Below, one piece after another: positions 44,012 to 51,044 of a stretch of DNA of 64,000 bases. The stretch lies in the NCBI RefSeq assembly GCF_011682235.2, contig NZ_CP076718.1, positions 3,396,400-3,460,399 of the forward strand. Direction: 5' to 3'. The DNA is from Rhodocaloribacter litoris. Lineage in GTDB: Bacteria; Bacteroidota; Rhodothermia; Rhodothermales; ISCAR-4553. The stretch's first letter is position 1; every line of letters starts with the position of its first letter. Both the position numbers and the translations under genes were made by a program. Below the pieces are notes generated by a model. The model was not told the DNA's origin. It searched no databases and saw nothing but the letters and a program-made list of their open reading frames with translations.

Positions 44012-45166
44012 ATGCAGACGCTGACAATCAAATGCAAGCCGATTCTCTCCGACGAGGAACGCGGGGCGATCGACGCCACGATGGAGGCGTTCGCCGCCGC
44101 GTGCAATGACGCCATCCGCGTCGGGCGCGAGATGGGCACCACGTCGAACGTGCGTATCCACCACGCCTGCTACAAAGACCTGCGAGCCAATCACGGGCTT
44201 ACCGCCAACCTCGCCGTGCGTGCCATCGCCCGGGCGGCGGGCATCCTGAAAGTCAGGAAGCGCAGGCGTTCGACGGTTCGCCCGACGAGCATCGACTACG
44301 ACGCCCGCATCTTCTCCTTCCGCGAAGCCGACTGGACGGTCAGCCTTTCCACTATAAGCGGGAGGATTCGCGTTCCCATCCGCGTCGGAGACTACCAGAA
44401 GCAGCTTCTCAGCGGAAGGAAGCCCAAGAGCGCCGTCGTCTGGAAAACGCGGCAGAACGAGTACTACATCGGCATCCACGTGGACGTCGAAGCACCCCCG
44501 CCCGGCTTTGAAGAAAAGCATGGGACGCATGACGCGTCCCGGTGGATCGGTGTTGATCTGGGTATCGTCAACATCGCCACGCTGGATGACGGTACGGCAT
44601 TCAGCAGCGATACTCTGGAGGAAACCCGTACCCGGTACCATCGCACGAGGCGTTCGCTCCAGCGAAAAGGCACGAGAGGCGCACGGTGCGTCTTGAGACG
44701 GCTTTCGGGGAAGGAGCGGCGCTTCCAGCAGGCGGTCAACCACGAGATCAGCAGGCGCATCGTAGACAAAGCCGCCGCCGAAGGTAAAGGCGTTCGGCTC
44801 GAAGACCTGAGCGGGATCCGTGATCGGATGCGCGTCAGGAAGTCGCAGCGCCGCAGGCACCACGGTTGGGCGTTCTACGATCTGCGATCCAAGATCGAGT
44901 ACAAGTGCGCTCTTGCCGGCGTGCCTTTCGAGATGGTTGATCCCCGCTACACTTCTCGCCGGTGCCCCGTCTGCGGACATACCGAGAAGGCCAATCGCAA
45001 GAGCCAGAGCGAATTTCGCTGTCGCTCTTGCGGGTTGGAAGCGCACGCCGACATGATCGGCGCGATCAATATCTCCCTCGGGGGCGCTGTCAACCGTCCC
45101 GAAGTAGCGCTCAGGACGTTCGGCCGATTGGACGATTGGACGCGCCACGCGTCCAGACGCGTCTAG
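44012..45166 (+). CDS. tnpB: RNA-guided nuclease TnpB
   Basis: 384-residue TnpB/OrfB protein, ancestor type of Cas12. The split RuvC nuclease is intact: D182 in WIGVDLGIVN, E264 in VRLEDLSGI and D347 in HADMIGAINI. The zinc finger has CPVC (318-321) and CRSC (337-340). Length is normal. It is read opposite to the efflux operon it is inserted in. It should use a right-end RNA as guide scaffold. Confidence 0.93.
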   Translation: MQTLTIKCKPILSDEERGAIDATMEAFAAACNDAIRVGREMGTTSNVRIHHACYKDLRANHGLTANLAVRAIARAAGILKVRKRRRSTVRPTSIDYDARIFSFREADWTVSLSTISGRIRVPIRVGDYQKQLLSGRKPKSAVVWKTRQNEYYIGIHVDVEAPPPGFEEKHGTHDASRWIGVDLGIVNIATLDDGTAFSSDTLEETRTRYHRTRRSLQRKGTRGARCVLRRLSGKERRFQQAVNHEISRRIVDKAAAEGKGVRLEDLSGIRDRMRVRKSQRRRHHGWAFYDLRSKIEYKCALAGVPFEMVDPRYTSRRCPVCGHTEKANRKSQSEFRCRSCGLEAHADMIGAINISLGGAVNRPEVALRTFGRLDDWTRHASRRV

Positions 45167-45272
45167 ACGCGGCTCAATGCGTCCATTGATGTCTTGGCGG
45201 TGTTGCTTAGTCAGCATCGGGCTGAGACGGGGAGCAGCTACAAGCCACCCTCTTCAGGGGGTGGTAGTTGAC
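45130..45272 (+). ncRNA. Candidate omega (right-end) guide RNA of the tnpB element
   Basis: In TnpB elements a guide RNA overlaps the 3' end of the gene and runs to the right end, with the guide being the flanking DNA just outside. Here the region contains a palindrome CGCGTCTAGACGCG (45158-45171) covering the stop codon, and the terminal hairpin (45245-45264, loop TTCA with a G.U pair) before GTTGAC. The guide would start at about 45273 (aagtcgggacgg). The 5' boundary is a guess. Confidence 0.5.
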
Positions 45273-45312
45273 AAGTCGGGACGGTCCGGAGATGGTCGGA
45301 AAAGAGGCGGGG

Positions 45313-46464
45313 TCAGCGGGCGGCCAGGCTCGAGTCCCGGCGGACGACCTCGACGGCGTCGCCCTCGGTCACTTTCGTCTGGCCGACGACGATGACCTCG
45401 TCGCCCGGCTCGAGGCCTTCCTCGACGACGACCCGGCCGCCGTAGGAGGGGCCGAGCGTGACCGTGCGGCGCCGGGCCACCCGTTGCGCTTCCTCCTGCT
45501 CGACGACGTACATGGTCTGGCCGTTTTCGTCACGAAGCACGGCCGTCTGGGGAACCACAAGCCGGTTTTCGTAGGTGGCCCGCGTCAGGTAGACCTCGGC
45601 AATCATTTCGGGCTTGAGGCGACCGTCCCGGTTGTCGAGTTCGATCTCGATGCGGAAGGTGCGGTTCTGCGGGTTGATGACCCGTCCGGCGAACGTGACC
45701 CGGGCCGGGCGACGGGCCATGCCGTAGGCCTTGAAGCCGACCTCGACGGGCGTGCCGGCTTCGATGTCGTTCGCGTAGCGCTCGGGCACGCCGGCGACGA
45801 CCTTCACCCGGTCCGTGTTCACGAGGCGGACGACGGGCGTGCCGGGCATGACCTGCTCGCCCACCTCGACCAGGTGGGCTTCGACGGTGCCCGCGAACGG
45901 CGCCCTGATCCGGGTCTGGCGGAGCTGCTCCTCTGCCTGGCTGAGGGCGGCCCGGGCCTGGGCCAGCTGGGCCTTGGCCTGGTTGCGTTGCGTGCGCACG
46001 TTCTCGAACTCGATGGCGCTGATGATCGAGTCCCGGTAGAGCGGCTCCTGGCGGCGGAAGGTGTCCTCGGCCAACTCATACTGTGCCTGGGCCGCTTCCA
46101 CCTGCGCCCGTGCCTGTTCCACGGCGGCCCGGGCCAGCTCGGCGTCCAGTTCGGCGACCACCGTGCCCTGGCGCACGGCCTGGCCCAGCGGGGCCAGCGA
46201 GAGGATCGTGCCGGCCGTCTCGGCCGAGAGCGTGGCATCGAAGGCCGTCTCGACGGCGCCGGTCAGCTCGACGATCTCGGTGAACGAGGCCGGCGCCAGC
46301 ACGAGCGTCTCGACGCGGACGGTGCGTTTGCCGGGCAGCGGGGCGGCGGCTTCTTCGGCGGCGCTGGCGTCTTCACTTCTGGCACAGCCGGAGAGCACCG
46401 GCCCCAGGGCCAGCAGGCCCGCAAGCAGCAGAGGTGTGGATCTATGGAGCATCGTGATCTTCAT
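45313..46464 (-). CDS. RND efflux periplasmic adaptor (membrane fusion) lipoprotein
   Basis: 383-residue HlyD/AcrA-type protein that links pump and outer-membrane channel. The signal peptide ends in a lipobox LSGC. A lipoyl/barrel-sandwich half (AETAGTILSLAPLGQAV), a helical hairpin (residues about 95-165, AQAQYELAEDTFRRQEPLYRDS) and the second lipoyl half (IRAPFAGTVEAHLVEVGEQV) follow, then beta-barrel and membrane-proximal domains. The start is 32 bp past the TolC stop and its own stop is 40 bp from the tnpB element's right end. Confidence 0.93.
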   Translation of the reverse strand: MKITMLHRSTPLLLAGLLALGPVLSGCARSEDASAAEEAAAPLPGKRTVRVETLVLAPASFTEIVELTGAVETAFDATLSAETAGTILSLAPLGQAVRQGTVVAELDAELARAAVEQARAQVEAAQAQYELAEDTFRRQEPLYRDSIISAIEFENVRTQRNQAKAQLAQARAALSQAEEQLRQTRIRAPFAGTVEAHLVEVGEQVMPGTPVVRLVNTDRVKVVAGVPERYANDIEAGTPVEVGFKAYGMARRPARVTFAGRVINPQNRTFRIEIELDNRDGRLKPEMIAEVYLTRATYENRLVVPQTAVLRDENGQTMYVVEQEEAQRVARRRTVTLGPSYGGRVVVEEGLEPGDEVIVVGQTKVTEGDAVEVVRRDSSLAAR

Positions 46465-46496
46465 GTTCGTTGCCGGATTGCGCGCCACGGGCGCGT

Positions 46497-48125
46497 TCAG
46501 TTGCGTGTTTCGGTGAGGTTGAAGCCGGGGAGCCCCTCCCGGTCCGGCAGACCGACGGCCGCTTCGAAGGCGGCCCGGGCCCCGAGCAGGTCGTGCATGG
46601 CCTGCAGGTAGTTGAGGCGGGTCTGGTCGAGTTGCTCGGAAGCCTCGCGTACCTCCAGCGGGCTGGCAACGCCTTCCTGCAGGCGGGCCAGGGCATAGTC
46701 GTAGTTGAGCTCGGCCCGGTCCACGTTCCGGCGCTGCGCCTCGATACGTTGCCGGGCGGCCTCCAGGTTGCGAAGCGCCTGTTCCACCTCCAGCTTCACC
46801 TGCTGGACCAGCTCGTCGTACTGCAGGCGGGCCTGGCTCACGGCGATCTTGCGCTGCTGCACCTGCTGGCGCCGCTGGAAGCCGTCGAAGAGGGTCCACG
46901 AAAGCCGGAAGCCGACGTTGACGTTCCAGTCCCAGTAGGCATCGCTGAAGAAGTCGTTGCGCTGCGTGGTGAAGCGGAACGGGTCGTCCGGGTCCGAGAG
47001 CACGACCAGGCGGTTGTCCGGAACGTTACCGAGGTAACCGATGCTGGCAAAGGCGTCGAGTGTCGGGAAATACTGGGCCCGCGTCGCCTGCTCCTGCACC
47101 TTTTGCAGCTCCACGTTGATCCATGCCTGTTCCACGTCCGGCCGGCGTTCGAGCGCCAGCGCGAGGGCGCGTTCGGCCGAGATCTGGATGAACTGGCCGG
47201 GATCTTCGGCTTCCAGGCGGCCGCGCAGCGAGACCGGCTGCTCGATCGGGAGGCCGAGGAGCAGCTTGAGGTCGTCGGTGGCCTGTGCCGCCGCGTTCTC
47301 GGCCTGCACGAGCTGGGTTTCCAGGTTGGCCAGCTCCACCTCGGTGCTGAGGCGGTCGAACTTGGGCGTAACCCCCTGGGCGACGCGCTTGCCCACTTCC
47401 TCCAGGGTCCGGCTCGTGCGGGCCACGCTCTGACGCGCCACCTCGACGCGGGCCTGGGCCAGCAACGCCTGGTAAAAAGCCTGTTTCACCCGGGCGATGA
47501 GCAGCTGCTCCTCCCGTTCCAGCCGGCGTTCCGTGAAGGGTTCGAGGTATTTGTCGGCGCCCGCGGCGCCCCAGATGGCCCGTCCGTCGAAGATCTTCTG
47601 GGTGATGCTGATGGTGTTGCTGAACTGGTTCGGCACCGAGAAGGGGTTGCCGCCGCCGGTCAGGGTGGCGCCCGCCTCGTCCAGCCCGGCCTGCCGGCGG
47701 GAAAAGAACTCGGCCAGCGAGATCGGGTTGGTGGCCGGGTCGTCGTCCGTGCGGGCCTGCTCGTTAAAGGCCAGCCAGTCGATGAAGGCAAACGAGTTGA
47801 ACAGGCTGCCGGCCTGGCTGCCCGCAAAGGGGTTGGCCGATTCGAGGTTTCGCGTATAGCTGGAATTCAGGGCAATCTGGGGCAAGAGCTGCCCCCATCC
47901 CTCTTTGACCTGTGCACCGGCGTTCTTGAGATCCAGCCGGGTTCGCTGGAGAGCATAGTTGTTCGCCAGGGCAACCTGAATCGCTTCGTCCAGGGTCAGG
48001 CTGATCGGGGCGGCGGAGGGGGTAACCTGGGCCCGCGCAGGCAGGGCAAGGAGCACGGCCAGCAGCAACACCGCAAGACCGCCGTGCCGCAAACAACCTT
48101 TGAAAGCGAGATCTATCCGGTTCAT
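46497..48125 (-). CDS. TolC-family outer-membrane channel
   Basis: 542-residue outer-membrane efflux protein with a signal peptide (LAVLLLAVLLALPARAQ) and two OEP repeats: SLTLDEAIQVALANNYALQ and a later ALERRPDVEQAWINVEL, separated by long alpha-helical coiled coils. Length is slightly greater than TolC (about 490) because of a loop near residues 60-180. It begins 2 bp after the TetR stop and is part of one transcript with regulator, adaptor and pump genes. Confidence 0.92.
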   Translation of the reverse strand: MNRIDLAFKGCLRHGGLAVLLLAVLLALPARAQVTPSAAPISLTLDEAIQVALANNYALQRTRLDLKNAGAQVKEGWGQLLPQIALNSSYTRNLESANPFAGSQAGSLFNSFAFIDWLAFNEQARTDDDPATNPISLAEFFSRRQAGLDEAGATLTGGGNPFSVPNQFSNTISITQKIFDGRAIWGAAGADKYLEPFTERRLEREEQLLIARVKQAFYQALLAQARVEVARQSVARTSRTLEEVGKRVAQGVTPKFDRLSTEVELANLETQLVQAENAAAQATDDLKLLLGLPIEQPVSLRGRLEAEDPGQFIQISAERALALALERRPDVEQAWINVELQKVQEQATRAQYFPTLDAFASIGYLGNVPDNRLVVLSDPDDPFRFTTQRNDFFSDAYWDWNVNVGFRLSWTLFDGFQRRQQVQQRKIAVSQARLQYDELVQQVKLEVEQALRNLEAARQRIEAQRRNVDRAELNYDYALARLQEGVASPLEVREASEQLDQTRLNYLQAMHDLLGARAAFEAAVGLPDREGLPGFNLTETRN

Positions 48126-48127
48126 GT

Positions 48128-48841
48128 TCAGCTTGTCGGTCGTTCTGGGGAGGGCCGGACACCGGCCGGATCGGCCAGCAGCCCGTCGAAAAGCATCGTC
48201 GTCAGAAAGCGCGCCATCGACTGTGCCGTCTCCTCGACGGGACAGCAGGACGGATCCTCCCGGCACTCGAGCATCATGTGCATCTGGCAACCGTTGATGT
48301 TGCCCATGATCATGTGCGCGACGGCCTGCGCCGGCAGCGGCTTGAGTTCGCCGCGGCGCATGGCCGTCTCCAGGGGCGGTACCAGCGCTGCGTTGATGCG
48401 CTCCTTCTGCCGCAGGAAGTAGGCCGTCTTCTCCGGGTCGTCGCCAAAGATCATGCGGTGGGCTTCCTTCATCAGAATCTTGAACAGATCCTGCCGGTCG
48501 AGGAAGAACTGGAAGCAGGACGCGATGAACTGCTCGAACAGCTCGCGGGTCGGATACTGCCTGGTGCGTTCCGGCGAGAACGAGCGCACGATCAGGTGGT
48601 AAAGGTCGTCGTAGATCTCGTCGAAGATGGCGAAGAGGAGATCCTCCTTCCCCCCGGTGAAATAGTTGTAGAGCGTGCCTTTGCCGAACTCGGCCCGCTG
48701 GGCGATTTCATCGACGGTTGCCTGCAGATAGCCTTTTTCGGCGAAGACGGCCCGGGCCGCCTCGAGCATGGCGCGCCGTCGCATGAGCCGTTCTCGCTCG
48801 CGACGCGGCAGGGCGGTTTCGGATACGTCCGGTTCGTACAT
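48128..48841 (-). CDS. TetR-family regulator of the efflux operon
   Basis: 237-residue repressor. The N-terminal HTH is clear (AARAVFAEKGYLQATVDEIAQRAEFGKGTLYNYF). The ligand domain ends in a cysteine-rich stretch (NGCQMHMMLEC, then DPSCCP) with four cysteines and a histidine. The position at the head of the tolC-adaptor-pump operon fits AcrR-like autorepression by pump substrates. The ATG at 48841 begins MYEPDVSE; an upstream in-frame start would add a basic extension of doubtful value. Palindromes with GGTC/GACC half-sites lie upstream. Confidence 0.9.
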   Translation of the reverse strand: MYEPDVSETALPRRERERLMRRRAMLEAARAVFAEKGYLQATVDEIAQRAEFGKGTLYNYFTGGKEDLLFAIFDEIYDDLYHLIVRSFSPERTRQYPTRELFEQFIASCFQFFLDRQDLFKILMKEAHRMIFGDDPEKTAYFLRQKERINAALVPPLETAMRRGELKPLPAQAVAHMIMGNINGCQMHMMLECREDPSCCPVEETAQSMARFLTTMLFDGLLADPAGVRPSPERPTS

Positions 48842-48912
48842 CGGATCAGGGTTCAACGTGCGGGAAGGTGAGCGTCGTCTGCCAGGATACACCCGTACCC
48901 GTGACAACCCTC

Positions 48913-48943
48913 GGTCATGACCTTCGACCGGCGGAGGCCGGTC
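48913..48943. promoter_or_regulatory. Two palindromes in the tetR leader, candidate repressor sites
   Basis: GGTCATGACC (48913-48922) and GACCGGC-GGAG-GCCGGTC (48926-48943) are both perfect inverted repeats. They share the GACC/GGTC half-site with the palindrome at 49012. They lie between the proposed tetR promoter and its start codon. Confidence 0.5.
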
Positions 48944-48967
48944 TCCATGTCGTATTCAAAGAAAGAA

Positions 48968-48996
48968 TTCTTAATGTGCAAACGGTTTGTAAACAA
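48968..48996 (-). promoter_or_regulatory. Candidate promoter of the tetR-tolC-MFP-RND operon
   Basis: On the minus strand TTGTTT (48996-48991), 17 bp, TAAGAA (48973-48968). The surrounding stretch 48950-49030 is AT-rich, unlike its neighbours. The 356-bp gap 48842-49197 contains this promoter, three palindromes and the promoter of the rightward gene, and no other gene. Confidence 0.4.
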
Positions 48997-49011
48997 TGAT
49001 TTATAAAATTA

Positions 49012-49021
49012 TGACCGGTCA
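49012..49021. promoter_or_regulatory. TGACCGGTCA palindrome, candidate TetR operator
   Basis: Perfect 10-bp palindrome, extended to TGACCGGTCAGTCA, resembling operators of many TetR-family repressors. It is 16 bp upstream of the proposed -35 box of the efflux operon and in the upstream region of the divergent gene at 49198, so it may serve both. Confidence 0.55.
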
Positions 49022-49112
49022 GTCACTTTTCGACTGCTACGTCATTTCATCGAAATGGATGCACACCGCGTGTTAAGAAATCGGAAAGAAGGACGGGCGT
49101 GTCGAGGCCGGT

Positions 49113-49141
49113 GTGACAGGGTTTCTCCGTCTCGTTGTAAC
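49113..49141 (+). promoter_or_regulatory. Candidate promoter of the GAGN-repeat protein gene
   Basis: GTGACA (49113-49118), 17 bp, TGTAAC (49136-49141). A start near 49148 gives a leader of about 50 nt. Confidence 0.35.
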
Positions 49142-49197
49142 CCGGCGATGAACATTGCGTAAAGCCGGATCGGACCCTGCCATTTTTCTGCGATGTC

Positions 49198-50100
49198 ATG
49201 AAGTACGTGTTTTCGTTTCGCTGCCTTCTGGTGCTTTTGCTGATCGGAGTGACCGGTGCGCCGGCCCATGGTGGTCCGGCGGAAGCCTGGGATACGGTCA
49301 AGCGTACCTTCAAGGTGCGGCCCGGCGGCACCCTGTTCATCGATCTCGATCACGGCAACGTCACGGTCGAGGTGGGCCGCGACGATCTCGTCCACATCGA
49401 GGTCGAGCGCATCGTGGAAGCGGACAGCGAGGAAGAAGCCAAGCGCATCCTGGACCGGCACGAGCTTGATTTTTTGCAGGACGGCAACAATGTGCATTTC
49501 CGCTCGCGTTTCGAGGACCAGCGGTGGACGCGCAAGCTCTGGGGGCGTAGCACGCGGTTCAAAATGGAGGTGCGGGTCAAGGTGCCGGAGCGTTTTAACG
49601 TCGACTTCAGCAACGGGGCGGGTAACCTTGTCATCGCGGACGTGGTGGGTCGGGTAGCGGGGCGCACCGGCGCCGGCAACGTGCGCATCGGCACCGTGCG
49701 CGGGCCGGTCGAGGTCAGTTCCGGAGCCGGCAACATCGAGGTAGATGGGGCGGTAGGCCGGGTCGAGGTCAGCTCCGGGGCCGGCAACATCACCCTGCGG
49801 CGTATCGAGGGACAGATCCTTGCGCACACGGGGGCCGGCAACATCACGGCCCAGATCACCAGCCAGCCGGAGGATGCCTCCCGGCTTGAATCCGGCGCCG
49901 GCAACGTGACGGTGTACCTCGACCGGGACGTAGGGGTCTATGTCGATGCCGTGGCGGGACTGGGGTCGGCCGAATGTGAATATGGCCTCGAGATCGAAGG
50001 GAAATGGATGAAGAAGTCCTTCGGAGGGCGTGTCAACGGCGGGGGACCCGAGCTGACGCTGCGCTCCGGGGTTGGCAACGTGGCGCTCAAGAAGATGTGA
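49198..50100 (+). CDS. Secreted DUF4097-like (toastrack) protein with GAGN repeats
   Basis: 300-residue exported protein. A signal peptide (LLVLLLIGVTGAPAHG) precedes a beta-rich domain. From about residue 138 a motif of the form (S/T/N)GAGN(I/V/L) recurs seven times at 12-28 residue spacing, the last as SGVGN; this periodic pattern predicts a beta-helix-like or DUF4097 toastrack structure. It is probably periplasmic or surface exposed. Its gene is divergent from the efflux operon and ends at a strong terminator, so it is monocistronic. Function is unknown; DUF4097 proteins are often stress- or envelope-linked. Confidence 0.78.
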   Translation: MKYVFSFRCLLVLLLIGVTGAPAHGGPAEAWDTVKRTFKVRPGGTLFIDLDHGNVTVEVGRDDLVHIEVERIVEADSEEEAKRILDRHELDFLQDGNNVHFRSRFEDQRWTRKLWGRSTRFKMEVRVKVPERFNVDFSNGAGNLVIADVVGRVAGRTGAGNVRIGTVRGPVEVSSGAGNIEVDGAVGRVEVSSGAGNITLRRIEGQILAHTGAGNITAQITSQPEDASRLESGAGNVTVYLDRDVGVYVDAVAGLGSAECEYGLEIEGKWMKKSFGGRVNGGGPELTLRSGVGNVALKKM

Positions 50101-50122
50101 CCGCCTTTTCCGGGTCTACGGC

Positions 50123-50152
50123 AAGGGTCTCGCTCCGGTGAGACCCTTTTTT
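50123..50152 (+). terminator. Rho-independent terminator after the GAGN-repeat gene
   Basis: AAGGGTCTC (50123-50131), 8-nt loop, GAGACCCTT (50140-50148), then T-rich TTTTCTTT. This is a textbook intrinsic terminator. Confidence 0.93.
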
Positions 50153-50220
50153 CTTTGGGCATACCGGAGGCCGGAGGCGCCGTGCGGGCAGCACGGTGTT
50201 TGAAGTCCGTCGGGGAGGGC

Positions 50221-50260
50221 TTGACAAAAACTTGAAACTTTGCTTGCTTAACACTGTTAA
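50221..50260 (+). promoter_or_regulatory. Promoter with embedded palindrome for the beta-oxidation operon
   Basis: TTGACA (50221-50226) is a perfect -35 box; the -10 is weak (TTGCTT at 50244, 17 bp spacing). TTAACACTGTTAA (50248-50260) is a perfect 6-1-6 palindrome just after it, 12 bp before the regulator start codon. A TetR-family protein bound there would block transcription. Confidence 0.6.
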
Positions 50261-50272
50261 CCCCGGTGTGTC

Positions 50273-50905
50273 ATGGAGCCTTCTGCACAGGATAGCGGCG
50301 ATCTCCGGCGGCGGATCCTGGATACGGCCCGGTGCCTGCTCGTCGCCGACGGGTACAAGCGCCTGTCGATGCGCAAGATCGCGCGGGCCATCGGATACAG
50401 CGCCACGAGCATCTATCTCCATTTCGAGAGCAAGGATGCGCTGGTGCACGCCCTGATCGAGGAGGGCATGGAACGCCTGTACGGGGCCTTTCGGCGCGTG
50501 TGGGCCGCCCACCCCGACGATCCGTATGCCCGGCTGGAAGCGCTTTGCCGCTGTTACGTCGATTTCGGGCTGGAGCACCCGGAATATTACGAGATCATGT
50601 ACCTGCTGCACCCGGAGCAGATGGCCCGCTTTCCTGCCGAGAAGTATCGCCGGGCTCGTCGCAACCTGGAGCTCCTCGTCGAGACGCTGGCCGAGGGGGC
50701 GGAGCGCGGGGTGTTTGTGCCGGAGGATCCGCTCCGGGCGGCCAGTGCCATCTGGGCGTCGTTGCACGGGGTCGTCTCGCTGTTGCTCTCTCGCCGTGTG
50801 GACGTGCGGGTGGAGCCCCGGCAACTGGTCGATGCCACCATCCGGCAGGTGCTGCGCGGCTATGCAGTCACCCCGCTCGACGTAGACCTACCGGCTTCCG
50901 GTTAA
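50273..50905 (+). CDS. TetR-family regulator of the beta-oxidation operon
   Basis: 210-residue repressor with a typical HTH (MRKIARAIGYSATSIYLHFESKDAL) and a C-terminal ligand domain of the TetR_C 'WHG' kind (AIWASLHGVVSLL). As first gene before fadD, it probably senses acyl-CoA and releases DNA, like FadR of Gram-positive bacteria and thermophiles. The ATG at 50273 directly follows the palindrome. Confidence 0.88.
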   Translation: MEPSAQDSGDLRRRILDTARCLLVADGYKRLSMRKIARAIGYSATSIYLHFESKDALVHALIEEGMERLYGAFRRVWAAHPDDPYARLEALCRCYVDFGLEHPEYYEIMYLLHPEQMARFPAEKYRRARRNLELLVETLAEGAERGVFVPEDPLRAASAIWASLHGVVSLLLSRRVDVRVEPRQLVDATIRQVLRGYAVTPLDVDLPASG

Positions 50906-51044
50906 AGCCCGCCTTCGCGGGTGCATAGATCGCCGGCCGGCAGGCCGGCACCTGACCCGGCTCGCGCCGTCCTTCGCGTGACGGGCGCTGGAAGGGCGCC
51001 GTGCCGGAAGCCCGTTCCCTCGAAACCGAAGTCGCCAGCCCGCC

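Larger units (their letters stand above)
43976..45272 (+). mobile_element. Solitary IS605/IS1341-type tnpB element inserted in the efflux operon
   Basis: About 1.3 kb carrying only a tnpB gene. The right end has the common IS605-type hairpin (CCACCC...GGGTGG) ending near GTTGAC (45272). A perfect 18-bp palindrome at 43978-43995 may be the left-end hairpin. There is no tnpA, so the element cannot transpose by itself. Neither adaptor nor pump open frame is broken. Exact ends are not certain. Confidence 0.75.
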
